Made by a program: the position numbers and the translations under genes. 64,000 bases of DNA. Source: Blastococcus sp. TF02-8. GTDB taxonomy: Bacteria; Actinomycetota; Actinomycetes; Mycobacteriales; Geodermatophilaceae. Shown here piece after piece: positions 26,139-34,565 of this stretch. Each line of letters starts with the position of its first letter. Position 1 is the stretch's first letter. The notes beneath the pieces were generated by a model, which saw only the letters and a program-made list of their open reading frames with translations, made no database searches and had not been told where the DNA came from. The stretch is from positions 1 to 64,000 of the forward strand of contig NZ_QOHK01000007.1 of assembly GCF_003319175.1 (NCBI RefSeq), in the 5' to 3' direction.

Positions 26139-26743
26139 GACTCCGCCTGCCTGTTCGGAGCCTCGCTGACCCGCCACGACGACGTGTCCGGATAGTCCGG
26201 GTTCACCACGGTGAGTTGCTGGACGAGGTACCGCGGACGGTCGGGAGGCACGATCGACTCCCCGGTGGCGTCGACCGCGTCGACCTGGCTCACGTCGACG
26301 CAGGCGCTGACGACGACGGTCGGGAAGACAGGTGACGGCGAAGCGGCGGGATCGTTGGAGAGGTCGACGCTGACGGCAGACGCTGTCACCAGCTGCGACC
26401 GACCGGTCTGGCGGTAGCCCTGGGAGCGGAACTTGCCGATCGCCGTGGCCTGCGCCGTGGCCTCCGGGGCCACCGCGACCTCGTAGATGCCGTCCAGCGC
26501 GAGCGACGGGTCAAGGTACAGGTCGTCGATCATCCGCAGGTATTCCGGGACGAGGTCGACCGCCAGTTCCTGCGCTTCCTCGGCGGGGCTCGGCGCGGTC
26601 GGCGAGGGGCTGGGTGTCCGGGAGGTCGACGTCCCGGAGGTCAGCGAACTCGACGGGCCGGGGTCGGACGACGAGGAACAACCCGAGGCCGTCAGCGCCA
26701 GGAGCACCGCGGCCGCTCCTGCCGTCGCGCGTATCACCGCCAT
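26126..26743 (-). CDS. Lipoprotein at head of Tad-type operon
   Basis: The 205-residue precursor has a lipoprotein signal with lipobox LTASGC (Cys22), followed by a Ser/Pro/Thr-rich linker and a small alpha-beta domain ('PEYLRMIDDLYLDPSLALDG'; 'VVVSACVDVSQVDAVD'). The shape recalls NTF2-like accessory lipoproteins. It is the first gene of the long leftward Tad operon, which ends with the LysM-BTAD gene. Divergent to it lies the prepilin peptidase. Confidence 0.78.
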   Translation of the reverse strand: MAVIRATAGAAAVLLALTASGCSSSSDPGPSSSLTSGTSTSRTPSPSPTAPSPAEEAQELAVDLVPEYLRMIDDLYLDPSLALDGIYEVAVAPEATAQATAIGKFRSQGYRQTGRSQLVTASAVSVDLSNDPAASPSPVFPTVVVSACVDVSQVDAVDATGESIVPPDRPRYLVQQLTVVNPDYPDTSSWRVSEAPNRQAESCEG

Positions 26744-26827
26744 GCCTGATCACCCCCCAGCACGTCACCGTCCGTCGACCGAGGTTGCCCTCCGTGTCGA
26801 GCGGACGTGTGACCGCCGTCGCCTTCC

Positions 26828-26842
26828 CACCCTTTCGGGTGA
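26828..26842. promoter_or_regulatory. TCACCC-type inverted repeat in divergent promoter
   Basis: CACCCTTTCGGGTGA has CACCC/GGGTG arms around TTTC. It lies 85 bases upstream of the lipoprotein gene and about 160 bases upstream of the prepilin peptidase. The complement TCACCCGAAAGGGTG is close to the twin sites near 15.5 kb. It may be a shared operator or a chance match. Confidence 0.4.
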
Positions 26843-27004
26843 CAGTTCGTCCCTGAGTTAGTCACTCGCCCTCCCCGTCTGGGTGTATCGCGCGCCGACG
26901 ACACGCTGCCGCACCGCAAGCTGGGGTGGCGCAGATATCCACAGGGCCGGCGCGGCGAGGAACAGGACGAGATCCCTGTGGAGCTCGAGGGTGGCCACCG
27001 GCGG

Positions 27005-27643
27005 ATGAACGACATGTGGATGGTCGCCTCGGTGACGGGAGCGGTGGTCGGCGCCACAGCTACGCCCTGGATCACTGCCCACGGGCTCGCGCAGCTGGCG
27101 CGGCTCGACGCTGCCCGTCCGGGCCTGGCACTGGCCAGCGCCGTCGCCGGCGGCGGGGCGGGAGCCGCGGCGATCGTGACGTCCCACCGTGCGGGGACGT
27201 GGTGGCTGGTGCCTGCGCTGCTGGTCTGGGGATGTGCCTTGGTCGCCGCGGCCTCCTGCGATGCGGTCACCCAGCGCATCCCGACACCACTCGTCCGGCA
27301 GGCCGCCGTCGGCACCGGCGTACTGCTGACCGTCGGTTTCGCCGTGCACGGTGACTGGCTCGGCCTGCTCATCAGCGGCCTCGCTGCTGCGGCGGCGGGA
27401 GTCGTCCTGCTGTTGTGCTGGCGGTTCGCGGGAGCAGGGTTCGGTGACGTTCGCCTGGCTGTGCTCGGTGGTCTGGGTCTTGGACACGCCACGCATCGGG
27501 GCTTGTTGTTGGCCCTCGCCGCCTTCTCCTTGATCACCGTGACGCAGGCCGTGATCACCTTCATGCGCGACGGGGACCGCCGGGACACCTTCCCCTACGG
27601 CCCTGCCCTCGCGGCGGGGTTTCTGCTCGCGGCCACCCTCTGA
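27005..27643 (+). CDS. A24-family prepilin peptidase (TadV-like)
   Basis: The product of 212 residues (221 if GTG 26978 is used) has six or seven TMs and both aspartate motifs of A24 peptidases: 'AASCDAVTQRIPTPL' and 'GAGFGDVRLAVLGGLGLG'. It would cut the leader of the Flp-like and TadE-like proteins in this locus. The gene is divergent from the Tad operon. Both start options lack a strong ribosome-binding site. The catalytic residues are intact although the CpaF motor gene is not. Confidence 0.88.
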   Translation: MNDMWMVASVTGAVVGATATPWITAHGLAQLARLDAARPGLALASAVAGGGAGAAAIVTSHRAGTWWLVPALLVWGCALVAAASCDAVTQRIPTPLVRQAAVGTGVLLTVGFAVHGDWLGLLISGLAAAAAGVVLLLCWRFAGAGFGDVRLAVLGGLGLGHATHRGLLLALAAFSLITVTQAVITFMRDGDRRDTFPYGPALAAGFLLAATL

Positions 27644-27793
27644 CTGTGACGTCCATCCGAAACGGTTGGCCGTGGGGTCCCCGAGCAGCATCTTTGGCAC
27701 GGCAGCAGGGCGCCGGTCCCAACGAGGCGACTTCATCGCCAGTCCCATCACCGCGCAAGGCCCGTAGGACGAACTCGGCCACGCTGCTCGGTG

Positions 27794-28999
27794 TCAGTAG
27801 CGGGTCTCTTTGGTTGCTGTGGCCGTGATCCCGCCTCGGCGCCGTGCGCGTCCCGCGTGCGACTGGGGGCGCCGCGCCTTGGTTGTCACGGCGTGGTCGA
27901 GTCGGGCTTCGGCTCGGTCGGCTCTGCTGCGCTGCACGCGGGCTTCGTCGCGCACGGTGTTGAGCTCACCGCGCAATTCGGCGAGCTCCTCGCGCAGTCG
28001 TCGGTTCTCCTCCTCGTGACGGGCACGCAGGTCGTCGACTCGCTGGTGGCCATGGGTCTTCTCGCGCTCGGCGTCGTGTACGGCGGCGTCGCGCTAGGCG
28101 GTCATCGCGGCCAGGTTTCCTCGTAGGTCGCTGACCTCGTCGCGCAGGTCTGCGGCTTGCCGGTCAGCCTGCGCCAGGCCCCGACGTACCGACTCGGCCG
28201 TATTCTCGGCACGGTCGGCGCGCGCCGACTCGGCGTCGGATCGCTCGACAGCGTTGCGGGATCGCTCTTCCGCCTCGGACTGCGCGGCCATCGCGGCTTC
28301 CGCTCGTCGGACCGCAGCGTCCCGGTCGCCGTGTGCCTCGACCAGCCGCGCCTCAACGACAGCCAGTTTTCCGGCGAGATCCGCCGACTTCGCGGCGGAC
28401 TGCTTTCGCTCTGCGTCGTCGGCCGCGAGGGCGTCGGCCAGCTCGGCGTTCAGCCTCTCTCGCTCGATCTCAGCGTCGGTTAGCTGCCGGCGAGCCGCTT
28501 CGAGCTCAGTACGGAACTGCTCGCTCAGCGCAGAGGCCTCCTCAGCAGCGGCGTCGGCCTCCGCACGCTCGGCCTCGGCGCGCTGTTGCGCTTGCTCGGC
28601 CCGGCTGGCGCGAGCCGCGGCGGTCGCCACCTGCTCGGCCGCCTCACTCGTCACAGCCTCGATCTGTAGCTCGGCGGCCTCCGGATCGGCCACCGTCCGC
28701 AGCTCCTCGAGCAACCCCGTCAGCTGCTGATTCAGGTGCTCGATCATGCCGGCGACCTGGCCGTGCAACTCACTTGCCCGCTGTCGCGCGGAATCGATCG
28801 GCCGCTGCTCGATCCCGGCCGCCTGCCCGGCCTGCTCCGTTCGCAGCCGGCGACGGGCGTGCCAGGCGGCGGTCCGGTTGTGCGCACTGTCGTCGCAGTA
28901 CTCCGGCGGCCGGCCGGCCCCGGATTGCGAGGCCGCCGTCGGCCGTCGGCAACCGGGAAACCGGCAGGTACGCCGTTCCGTATCAGTTGGCTCGCTCAT
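27794..28999 (-). pseudogene. Zinc-finger coiled-coil protein broken by nonsense codon
   Basis: The ATG at 28999 starts 'MSEPTDTERRTCRFPGC' with a Cys/His cluster ('CRFPGCRRP' and 'EYCDDSAHNRTAAWHARRR') typical of proteins found near actinobacterial conjugation genes. A long Ala/Glu/Arg coiled coil follows. A TAG at 28094-28096 ends the frame after 'GNLAAMTA', but the same frame continues as 'RDAAVHDAEREKTHG', 'EEENRRLREELAELRGEL' and a basic end at 27794. The stop most simply replaces GAG (Glu). The truncated product (about 301 residues) could still bind DNA, while full length would be about 401. KfrA-like architecture is a possible analogy. Confidence 0.72.
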
Positions 29000-29518
29000 A
29001 ACGTAAAGCTGCACCGACGTAATGACCACGGAACGCTACGGGGACAGTCCTGTGGACAGCGAGCCAGCTGCCACAACCTCCGCTGGCGCGAAGCCCTTCC
29101 CTGTTGAGCCGAGTCGACGTGGGGTGCTTCCATCGTGCGGCCCAATCATCGGCGCCTCGGTCAGCGGCCAAGCCGCACGCGCCATCAGCTTGGATGTGCC
29201 GACGTGTTGCTCGAGCCGTCGATGGCGAGGAGCCCACCGCCGATGACCCCGTCGTCGCCGTCGCAGATGACATTGGTGCAGTCGCCGCGGATCACCGGCT
29301 GACGGCCTACCGGTCAGGCCGGCTCGCTGCGGGCCGTTCAGCTGCCGAAGGCCTGTGACCGGCCCAGGATGGCCCTGTCGTTGGCAGCTGCGTCAGGCCG
29401 AGCAATCATCGTCAGTGGGTGGTGATTCCGCCGGATCGCGTTACAGCCGGGTACTGGGTGCTGCACGCTCGCTGGCGACCTGCGTTTACGCAGGTCAGCA
29501 CAGCGCTCAGGGGTTAAG
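29000..29518. other. Non-coding stretch before the element end
   Basis: About 520 bases without a convincing gene. A perfect inverted repeat GACCTGCG-TTTA-CGCAGGTC lies at 29477-29496, 22 bases before the partial tRNA, and could be an integrase arm site or a terminator. Confidence 0.45.
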
Positions 29519-29562
29519 TGCTCATAATCCCTGGGTCGTGGGTTCGAGCCCCACCCGCCCCA
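29519..29562 (+). other. Partial tRNA-Met 3' half, probable attachment site
   Basis: The sequence runs from the anticodon loop (CTCATAA, anticodon CAT) through the variable loop, a T-arm with GTGGG-TTCGAGC-CCCAC, and an acceptor strand CCGCCCC. No matching 5' half (GGGGCGG, D-arm) precedes it, so it is not a whole tRNA. A 3' tRNA remnant at the boundary between element-type and chromosome-type genes is the signature left by site-specific integration into a tRNA. The intact copy would be at the other end, outside this window to the left. Confidence 0.7.
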
Positions 29563-29585
29563 CCGAAGCCCCTCCCGCGGTCCGC

Positions 29586-30221
29586 TCACTCGGTGGAGCA
29601 GTTGTCCAGCGGCAGGTCCCATGGGGAGTCGCCCCCGGTGTCCTGAGCCGGCATGGACGGGAAGTCGCTCGCAGCCAGAGCCTCGGGAGGCCCGTTGTAC
29701 TTCCGGTGCCAGTAGAGGCCGTTCCGGTCGCTGAAGTAGAGGTCCGTCGGTTCGAACCCTGGCTGGAGCGCGTACATCCGGCACGGCTGGATGCCGTCGA
29801 TCGTGATACTCCGACGCTCGCCGTCGGCGACCCAGACGTTCTCGATGGGCTTGTTCGTCGCGTTGTAGACGACGAACCACACCGCGACCCCATCGGGGAG
29901 GGGGAAGCGGGCCTTCATCTCGGTCGGCGCCTCACCGAGCTGCACGCCGTCGACGGGCTCCCGGTCCAGTCTCTCCTCGTTCCTCTGCGCCAGCCCCAGA
30001 CCTTCCTCGCCCAGGCGATTCGCCTCGTCCGCCTTGCTGTTCGCGGCGGCGGCGATGTCGTTCGCCTCCCGGGCCGACTCGTTGGCCCTCCTGGTCTCGT
30101 TCCACGCCAGCCCGGCGAACACAGCGGCCGCCACCGCCGCGAGAGCAGCGACGGCGGCCCAGAGGACCGTGGCCCTGCTCGTCCCGTTTCCGTTGCCTGT
30201 GCTGCTGCCGCCGACCGTCAT
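29586..30221 (-). CDS. Hypothetical one-TM protein
   Basis: The ATG at 30221 gives 211 residues: a Gly/Ser/Asn-rich start, a TM helix (about 18-40, 'VLWAAVAALAAVAAAVFAGL'), a coiled-coil stretch of about 45 residues rich in Glu/Ala/Asn, then a beta-rich outer domain ('VWFVVYNATNKPIENVWVAD'). The family is not recognised. It is the first chromosome-side gene after the tRNA remnant. The long open frame upstream of 30221 passes through repeats and is not used. Confidence 0.65.
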   Translation of the reverse strand: MTVGGSSTGNGNGTSRATVLWAAVAALAAVAAAVFAGLAWNETRRANESAREANDIAAAANSKADEANRLGEEGLGLAQRNEERLDREPVDGVQLGEAPTEMKARFPLPDGVAVWFVVYNATNKPIENVWVADGERRSITIDGIQPCRMYALQPGFEPTDLYFSDRNGLYWHRKYNGPPEALAASDFPSMPAQDTGGDSPWDLPLDNCSTE

Positions 30222-30409
30222 GAACGCCGCCAGTACTCGGGGGAACCGTGTGTCCTCGCAGCGTGCCCGGGTCCCGGGCCCGCGGGCCAGCGTCGTGGCC
30301 TGCCCGACGGCCGAAGAGCGCCGCAACGTGCCGCATTCGGCGTCCTGAGCAGCACGACCGGTGATGCGAGGGGCGGCCTGCATTCCCCTGCGGCGAAGAG
30401 CCCGCCCGC

Positions 30410-30478
30410 AAGTCCAAGAGCAGCGCTCCCGCAGGTCCAGGAGCAGCGCTCCCGCAGGTCGCGGAGCAGCGCTCCCGC
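30410..30478. repeat. Three tandem 23-bp repeats
   Basis: Three copies (30410-30432, 30433-30455 and 30456-30478) each end in GAGCAGCGCTCCCGC. The last two contain GGAGC-AGC-GCTCC, a small inverted repeat. They lie 23 bases upstream of the rifamycin-associated element of helR and may be hairpins or binding sites. Confidence 0.7.
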
Positions 30479-30500
30479 CCACTTCAACGTATAGCCGACC

Positions 30501-30524
30501 CCGGGGCTTGCGGCAAGACCCCGG
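30501..30524 (+). promoter_or_regulatory. Rifamycin-associated element (RAE) upstream of helR
   Basis: GGGGCTTGCGGCAAGACCCC at 30503-30522 is an inverted repeat (CCGGGGCTTG and CAAG-A-CCCCGG) of the form known as the rifamycin-associated element in actinobacteria. That element mediates induction of rifamycin-resistance genes including helR. Its position 63 bases before the proposed start of helR fits. I recall the consensus from the literature and did not compare it by search. Confidence 0.72.
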
Positions 30525-30585
30525 TCGTGCCGGAGACTCGCCCGCCGTCCCCCTCTCCCGGCCGAACCAGAACGGAGCCGGAGCC

Positions 30586-32724
30586 CTGACTCCCAGCGCC
30601 TTCGCCCTTCCCACCGACCTCGCCGCCAAGGCAGACCCCGCCCTCATCGGCGACGACGACCGGCACTTCGCCGCCATCGCCACGAGCCTCCAGCACACCG
30701 TCGCCGAGCTCACCGCCCGCCTCGACACCGAACGGAAGGCTCCGGGCGGGAGCGGTGAGGAGGCACTCAACCGCGACCTCGAGGTGCACCGGCTCAGCGC
30801 CCGCCTCCGCGCCCTGCGCCGCTACGGCATGGACCTCTGCCTGGGCCGGATCGTCGCCGACGACGGCTCCGAGCCGGTCTACGTCGGCCGCTTCGGTCTC
30901 ACCGACAGCACCGGTCGCCGTCTCCTCCTCGACTGGCGATCCCCCGCCGCCGAACCGTTCTTCGCCGCCACGCACGCCCACCCGATGGGCCTGCGCAGCC
31001 GCCGCCGCTACCGCTGGGTGCGCGGCCGGATCACCGACTACTGGGACGAGGTGTTCACCGCCGACGGGTTCGAGGGCCACGCCGCGCTCGACGACCAGTC
31101 GGCGTTCATCGCCAGCCTGGGCAGCGAGCGGACCTCCCGGATGCGCGACGTGCTCGGCACCATCCAGGCCGACCAGGACGCCATCATCCGCGCCGGTTCG
31201 CAGGGCGCCCTCGTCGTCGACGGCGGTCCCGGCACGGGTAAGACCGTCGTCGCCCTGCACCGCACCGCCTACCTCCTGTACGCCGACCCGCGGCTGGGCC
31301 ACCGCCGCGGCGGCGTCCTCTTCGTCGGCCCGCACGAGCCCTACCTGGCCTACGTCTCCGACGTCCTGCCCTCCCTCGGCGAGGAGGGGGTGCAGACCTG
31401 CACCCTGCGCGACCTCGTGCCGGAGGGGGCGTCCGCGACCGAGGAGGCCGATCCCGACGTCGCCCGGCTGAAGTCGTCGGTGGAGCTCGTGGCGGCGGTC
31501 GAGGCCGCGGTGCGGTTCTACGAGGAGCCGCCGACGACGCCGTTCACCGTCACCACGCCGTGGGACGAGGTGCGCCTGACCCCCGATGACTGGGCCGAGG
31601 CGTTCGAGGCCGTCGAGCCAGGTGCCCCGCACAACGAGGCGCGCGACCAGGTCTGGACGGAACTGCTCACGATCATCGCCGACGCGCACGACGAGGAGGT
31701 CGACGGCGACCAGCTCCGCACCGCGCTGCAGCGGGACCGGGAGCTGCGCGCCACCTTCGCCCGAGCCTGGCCGGTGCTCCACCCGGGTGACGTCGTCGGC
31801 GACCTCTGGTCGGTGCCGGCCTACCTGCGCCGCTGCGCACCCTCGCTCACCATCGAGGAGGTACGCCGCCTGCAGCGCACCGACCCGCACGCGTGGACCA
31901 TCTCCGACCTGCCGCTGCTCGACGCCGCCCGGCAGCGGCTCGGGGATCCGGAGGCCTCCGACCGGAAGCGGCGCCAGGACGCCGTCGTCGCGGCCGAGCG
32001 GGACCGCATGGCCGGCGTGATCGACGAGCTGATCGCTGCCGACGACTCGGAGCTGCTGCTGATGACCAGCCTGCGCCACGGCGACCTGCGCGACGCCCTG
32101 GTGGACGAGGCGGCGCTGCCGACCGCCGAGCCCGACCGGCTCGCCGGCCCGTTCGCACACGTCGTCGTCGACGAGGCGCAGGAGCTGACCGACGCCGAGT
32201 GGCAGATGCTGCTGCTGCGCTGCCCCTCGCGCAGCTTCACCGTCGTCGGCGACCGCGCCCAGGCCCGGCACGGGTTCACCGAGTCCTGGCAGGAGCGGCT
32301 GGAGCGGGTGGGCCTGGGCCGGGTCGAGCTGGCCGCCCTCACGGTCAACTACCGGACGCCGGCCGAGGTGATGGCCGAGGCGGAGCCGGTCATCCGGGCG
32401 GCGCTGCCGGACGCCAACGTGCCCACGTCCATCCGCAGCAGCGGCATCCCGGTCCGGCACGGCAGCGCCGCCGAGCTGGAGAGGATCGTCGACCGGTGGC
32501 TCGCCGAGCACCCCGAGGGCGTCGGCTGCGTGATCGGTGACCCGGCGTTCCCGTCCCGACCCCGGATCAGGTCGCTCTCCCCGGTCCTCGCCAAGGGGCT
32601 GGAGTTCGACCTGGTCGTGCTGGTCGACCCGCAGACGTTCGGCACCGGGATCGAGGGCGCGGTCGATCGCTACGTGGCGATGACCCGTGCGACCCAGCAG
32701 CTGGTGGTCCTCACCAGCAGGTGA
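30586..32724 (+). CDS. helR: HelR, HelD-like RNA polymerase motor ATPase
   Basis: The protein (712 residues) is a UvrD/Rep-type helicase-like enzyme of the HelD/HelR group: 'FAAIATSLQHTVAELTARLD' coiled coil at the N-terminus, Walker A 'VVDGGPGTGKTVVALHRTAY', 'HVVVDEAQELTDAEWQML' (Walker B), 'TVVGDRAQARHG', and a C-terminal 'VLAKGLEFDLVVLVDPQ' and 'YVAMTRATQQLVVLTS'. HelR displaces rifamycins from RNA polymerase. The frame is open further upstream, but the family start 'TPSAFALPTDLAAKADP' maps to a CTG at 30586 preceded by GGAGCCGGAG, so I propose a CTG start downstream of the RAE. Confidence 0.85.
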   Translation: MTPSAFALPTDLAAKADPALIGDDDRHFAAIATSLQHTVAELTARLDTERKAPGGSGEEALNRDLEVHRLSARLRALRRYGMDLCLGRIVADDGSEPVYVGRFGLTDSTGRRLLLDWRSPAAEPFFAATHAHPMGLRSRRRYRWVRGRITDYWDEVFTADGFEGHAALDDQSAFIASLGSERTSRMRDVLGTIQADQDAIIRAGSQGALVVDGGPGTGKTVVALHRTAYLLYADPRLGHRRGGVLFVGPHEPYLAYVSDVLPSLGEEGVQTCTLRDLVPEGASATEEADPDVARLKSSVELVAAVEAAVRFYEEPPTTPFTVTTPWDEVRLTPDDWAEAFEAVEPGAPHNEARDQVWTELLTIIADAHDEEVDGDQLRTALQRDRELRATFARAWPVLHPGDVVGDLWSVPAYLRRCAPSLTIEEVRRLQRTDPHAWTISDLPLLDAARQRLGDPEASDRKRRQDAVVAAERDRMAGVIDELIAADDSELLLMTSLRHGDLRDALVDEAALPTAEPDRLAGPFAHVVVDEAQELTDAEWQMLLLRCPSRSFTVVGDRAQARHGFTESWQERLERVGLGRVELAALTVNYRTPAEVMAEAEPVIRAALPDANVPTSIRSSGIPVRHGSAAELERIVDRWLAEHPEGVGCVIGDPAFPSRPRIRSLSPVLAKGLEFDLVVLVDPQTFGTGIEGAVDRYVAMTRATQQLVVLTSR

Positions 32725-32730
32725 CCCTGC

Positions 32731-33183
32731 TCAGTCGGGGTGCGGGCCGTACTTCTCCTCCAGGTCGGCCCGCACCCCGGGACCGTCGACGTCGATGGTC
32801 TCCGAGATGCCCGAGGGCGGGTCCTGGGGGTTGATGACGCTGACGTAGAGCAGCGACAACGGGTTGATCTCGCTCTGCCAGACCAGCCGGAGGCCCTCGT
32901 CGTAGAGCTGCTGCATGTCGGCACCCGGCTCCATCGTGATGTCGACCGTCGTGCTCTTGGGCACCGTGAAGGTGTCGACGTAGCGCACCTCGGCCGAGGC
33001 GACGTCGTCCCGGGCCGCGAGCTCGTCGGCGATCCCGGCGCCGATGCTGTTGTTCTCCTCGACGATGCGCTCCTTCTCCTCCCCGTCCGCGCAGCCGGCC
33101 ACTGCCAGCAGGAACATCGGGACCAGCAGGAGCGGCATGCGGATCGTGCGTCCGGTCGGCCGGCCCGTGCGCACCCCGCTCAT
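32731..33183 (-). CDS. Lipoprotein of ESX-associated set
   Basis: The ATG at 33183 overlaps the upstream TGA (ATGA), giving 150 residues. A lipobox LAVAGC (Cys near 31) follows a basic N-region. The mature part is an alpha-beta domain with 'AELAARDDVASAEVRYV'-like repeats of charge and 'LLYVSVINPQDPPSGISETI'. The family is not recognised. It is last in a leftward four-gene operon after the WXG100-like, EspG-like and hydrolase genes, so it may work with that secreted set. Confidence 0.75.
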   Translation of the reverse strand: MSGVRTGRPTGRTIRMPLLLVPMFLLAVAGCADGEEKERIVEENNSIGAGIADELAARDDVASAEVRYVDTFTVPKSTTVDITMEPGADMQQLYDEGLRLVWQSEINPLSLLYVSVINPQDPPSGISETIDVDGPGVRADLEEKYGPHPD

Positions 33184-34565
33184 TTCCGCTCCAGTTCGAA
33201 GACCTGCACCTGCACGCGCGCGTTCTCCCCCGGTCGCGCGAAGAACGGCGAGGAGGCGTCGCGGAAACCGGCGATCGACGGGTCGTCGCTGACGTCCACG
33301 GCCTGGGCACCGTACCGGTACGCCTTCCCGATGCCGTGGTTGTCGCCGATGCTGCCGTTCTGCTGGTCGAAGGTGACCGTGGTGACGTTCGGGTCGTCGT
33401 CGTTCGCCCGGCCGTCGAGGTGCGGAACGATGTCGTGGGTGTTCTCCAGGGCCAGCACCTGAACCGAGGGCGGGATCCCCGCCCGGGCGATCGGCGAGCC
33501 GGCGGTCACGACGCTGCGGACGTCGTAGGGGAAGTCGGCGGTTCCGGAGTCGTGCGCGGCCTGCGCGGCCACCATCCCGCCCTGGCTGTGCCCGACGAGC
33601 ATGACCGGCTCCCCCGGCCGCACCCCGGCCCGGTGCATCGCCTCGACGATGGCCTGCTGGCGGGTGGTCACGTCGCCGCCCAGCACTCTCAGGTTGGTGA
33701 CGTAGTCGTTGGTGTTCTGCGTGTGGGAGTCGCCCAGCGGCGACTTCTCCTGCGTTCCCGGGATGTCGACGATCCACGCCGTCGTCCCGTCGGCGTGGGT
33801 GATCAGGCGGACCGAGATCTCGTCGTTGTGGTCGCTGGACCGCCGGGCCCGCCGGTCCAGTGCGTCCATTAGGTCGGTGACGGTGCGCGGCGGGCGGGTG
33901 ACCGCCGCGTCGTCGTCGAGCGGGCCGTCGGTCACCACGGGCCTGCCGTCCGGCCAGAGGCGGCCGAGTCGCGCCGCCGCCCCGCGGACGTCGTTGGCGC
34001 CGATCCACGGCAGGAGCGCACTCGAGCCCCCGATGAGACCCGGCAGCCGGTTGACCGCCGAGTCGATCAGCCCCGGGTGCTCGGTGAGCCAGCGCTGCGG
34101 GTCGTCGATCAGTTCCTGGATCGCGTCGACCGGCCCCTCGGGATCGGTGAGCAGCGCACCGAGCACCTCGGTGAGGAGGGAGCCCACGAACGCCGAGGGC
34201 AGTGAGCCGACCGCCGTGTTCAGCACGTCGGCCAGCTCGGCCAGCGCCGCGTCCGCGGCCTGGTAGGCCAGCGCCGCCGCCTGGAGCGTCGCGGCGCGCG
34301 CGGTGAACCGGATCGCCAGGGCGCTCAGCCCACCCGGCCCGTCGAGCGCCTCCAGCAGCGCCGCCTCGAAGCGCGCCATGCCGACCGGGTCCAGCACCGC
34401 GGAGGCGAGGACGTCGGGATCCACCAGCATCCCGTGGCACACCACGCTCGTCCTGGCCAGCAGCTCGGCCAGGTCGATGCTGTTGCGGCCGAGCGCCGCG
34501 AAATCGGCGAGGTCTGCCTCCACCCCGCCGGCACCGCCGCCGACCGAGATCTCAGGGGTGCTCAT
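33180..34565 (-). CDS. Helical N-domain plus alpha/beta hydrolase, ESX-associated
   Basis: The ATG at 34565 (ATGA overlap with the EspG-like gene) gives 461 residues. Residues 1-190 are helical and Ala/Leu-rich, like the N-terminal part of ESX substrates. Residues about 215-440 form an alpha/beta hydrolase with 'VMLVGHSQGGMVAAQAAHDS' (nucleophile Ser in GHSQG) and 'THDIVPHLDG' plus a late 'DNHGIGKAY' supplying Asp and His candidates. It may be a lipase or esterase delivered through or acting at the envelope. No signal peptide is seen, which fits ESX-type export. Confidence 0.78.
   Translation of the reverse strand: MSTPEISVGGGAGGVEADLADFAALGRNSIDLAELLARTSVVCHGMLVDPDVLASAVLDPVGMARFEAALLEALDGPGGLSALAIRFTARAATLQAAALAYQAADAALAELADVLNTAVGSLPSAFVGSLLTEVLGALLTDPEGPVDAIQELIDDPQRWLTEHPGLIDSAVNRLPGLIGGSSALLPWIGANDVRGAAARLGRLWPDGRPVVTDGPLDDDAAVTRPPRTVTDLMDALDRRARRSSDHNDEISVRLITHADGTTAWIVDIPGTQEKSPLGDSHTQNTNDYVTNLRVLGGDVTTRQQAIVEAMHRAGVRPGEPVMLVGHSQGGMVAAQAAHDSGTADFPYDVRSVVTAGSPIARAGIPPSVQVLALENTHDIVPHLDGRANDDDPNVTTVTFDQQNGSIGDNHGIGKAYRYGAQAVDVSDDPSIAGFRDASSPFFARPGENARVQVQVFELERK

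Noticed and set aside
29440-29565. A complete tRNA gene at the CAU anticodon region
   Set aside because: The 3' half is well formed, but no 5' acceptor strand or D-arm occurs in the preceding 80 bases, so it is a fragment.
29338-29880. A leftward frame across the tRNA remnant that could be an integrase tail
   Set aside because: The translation shows the typical spurious reading of a tRNA end ('GSNPRPRDYE') and no tyrosine recombinase motif.
30410-30478. CRISPR array candidate
   Set aside because: Three contiguous 23-base repeats without spacers are a minisatellite and not an array.
30484-32511. A 675-codon leftward frame
   Set aside because: It is antisense to helR, whose motifs are unambiguous.
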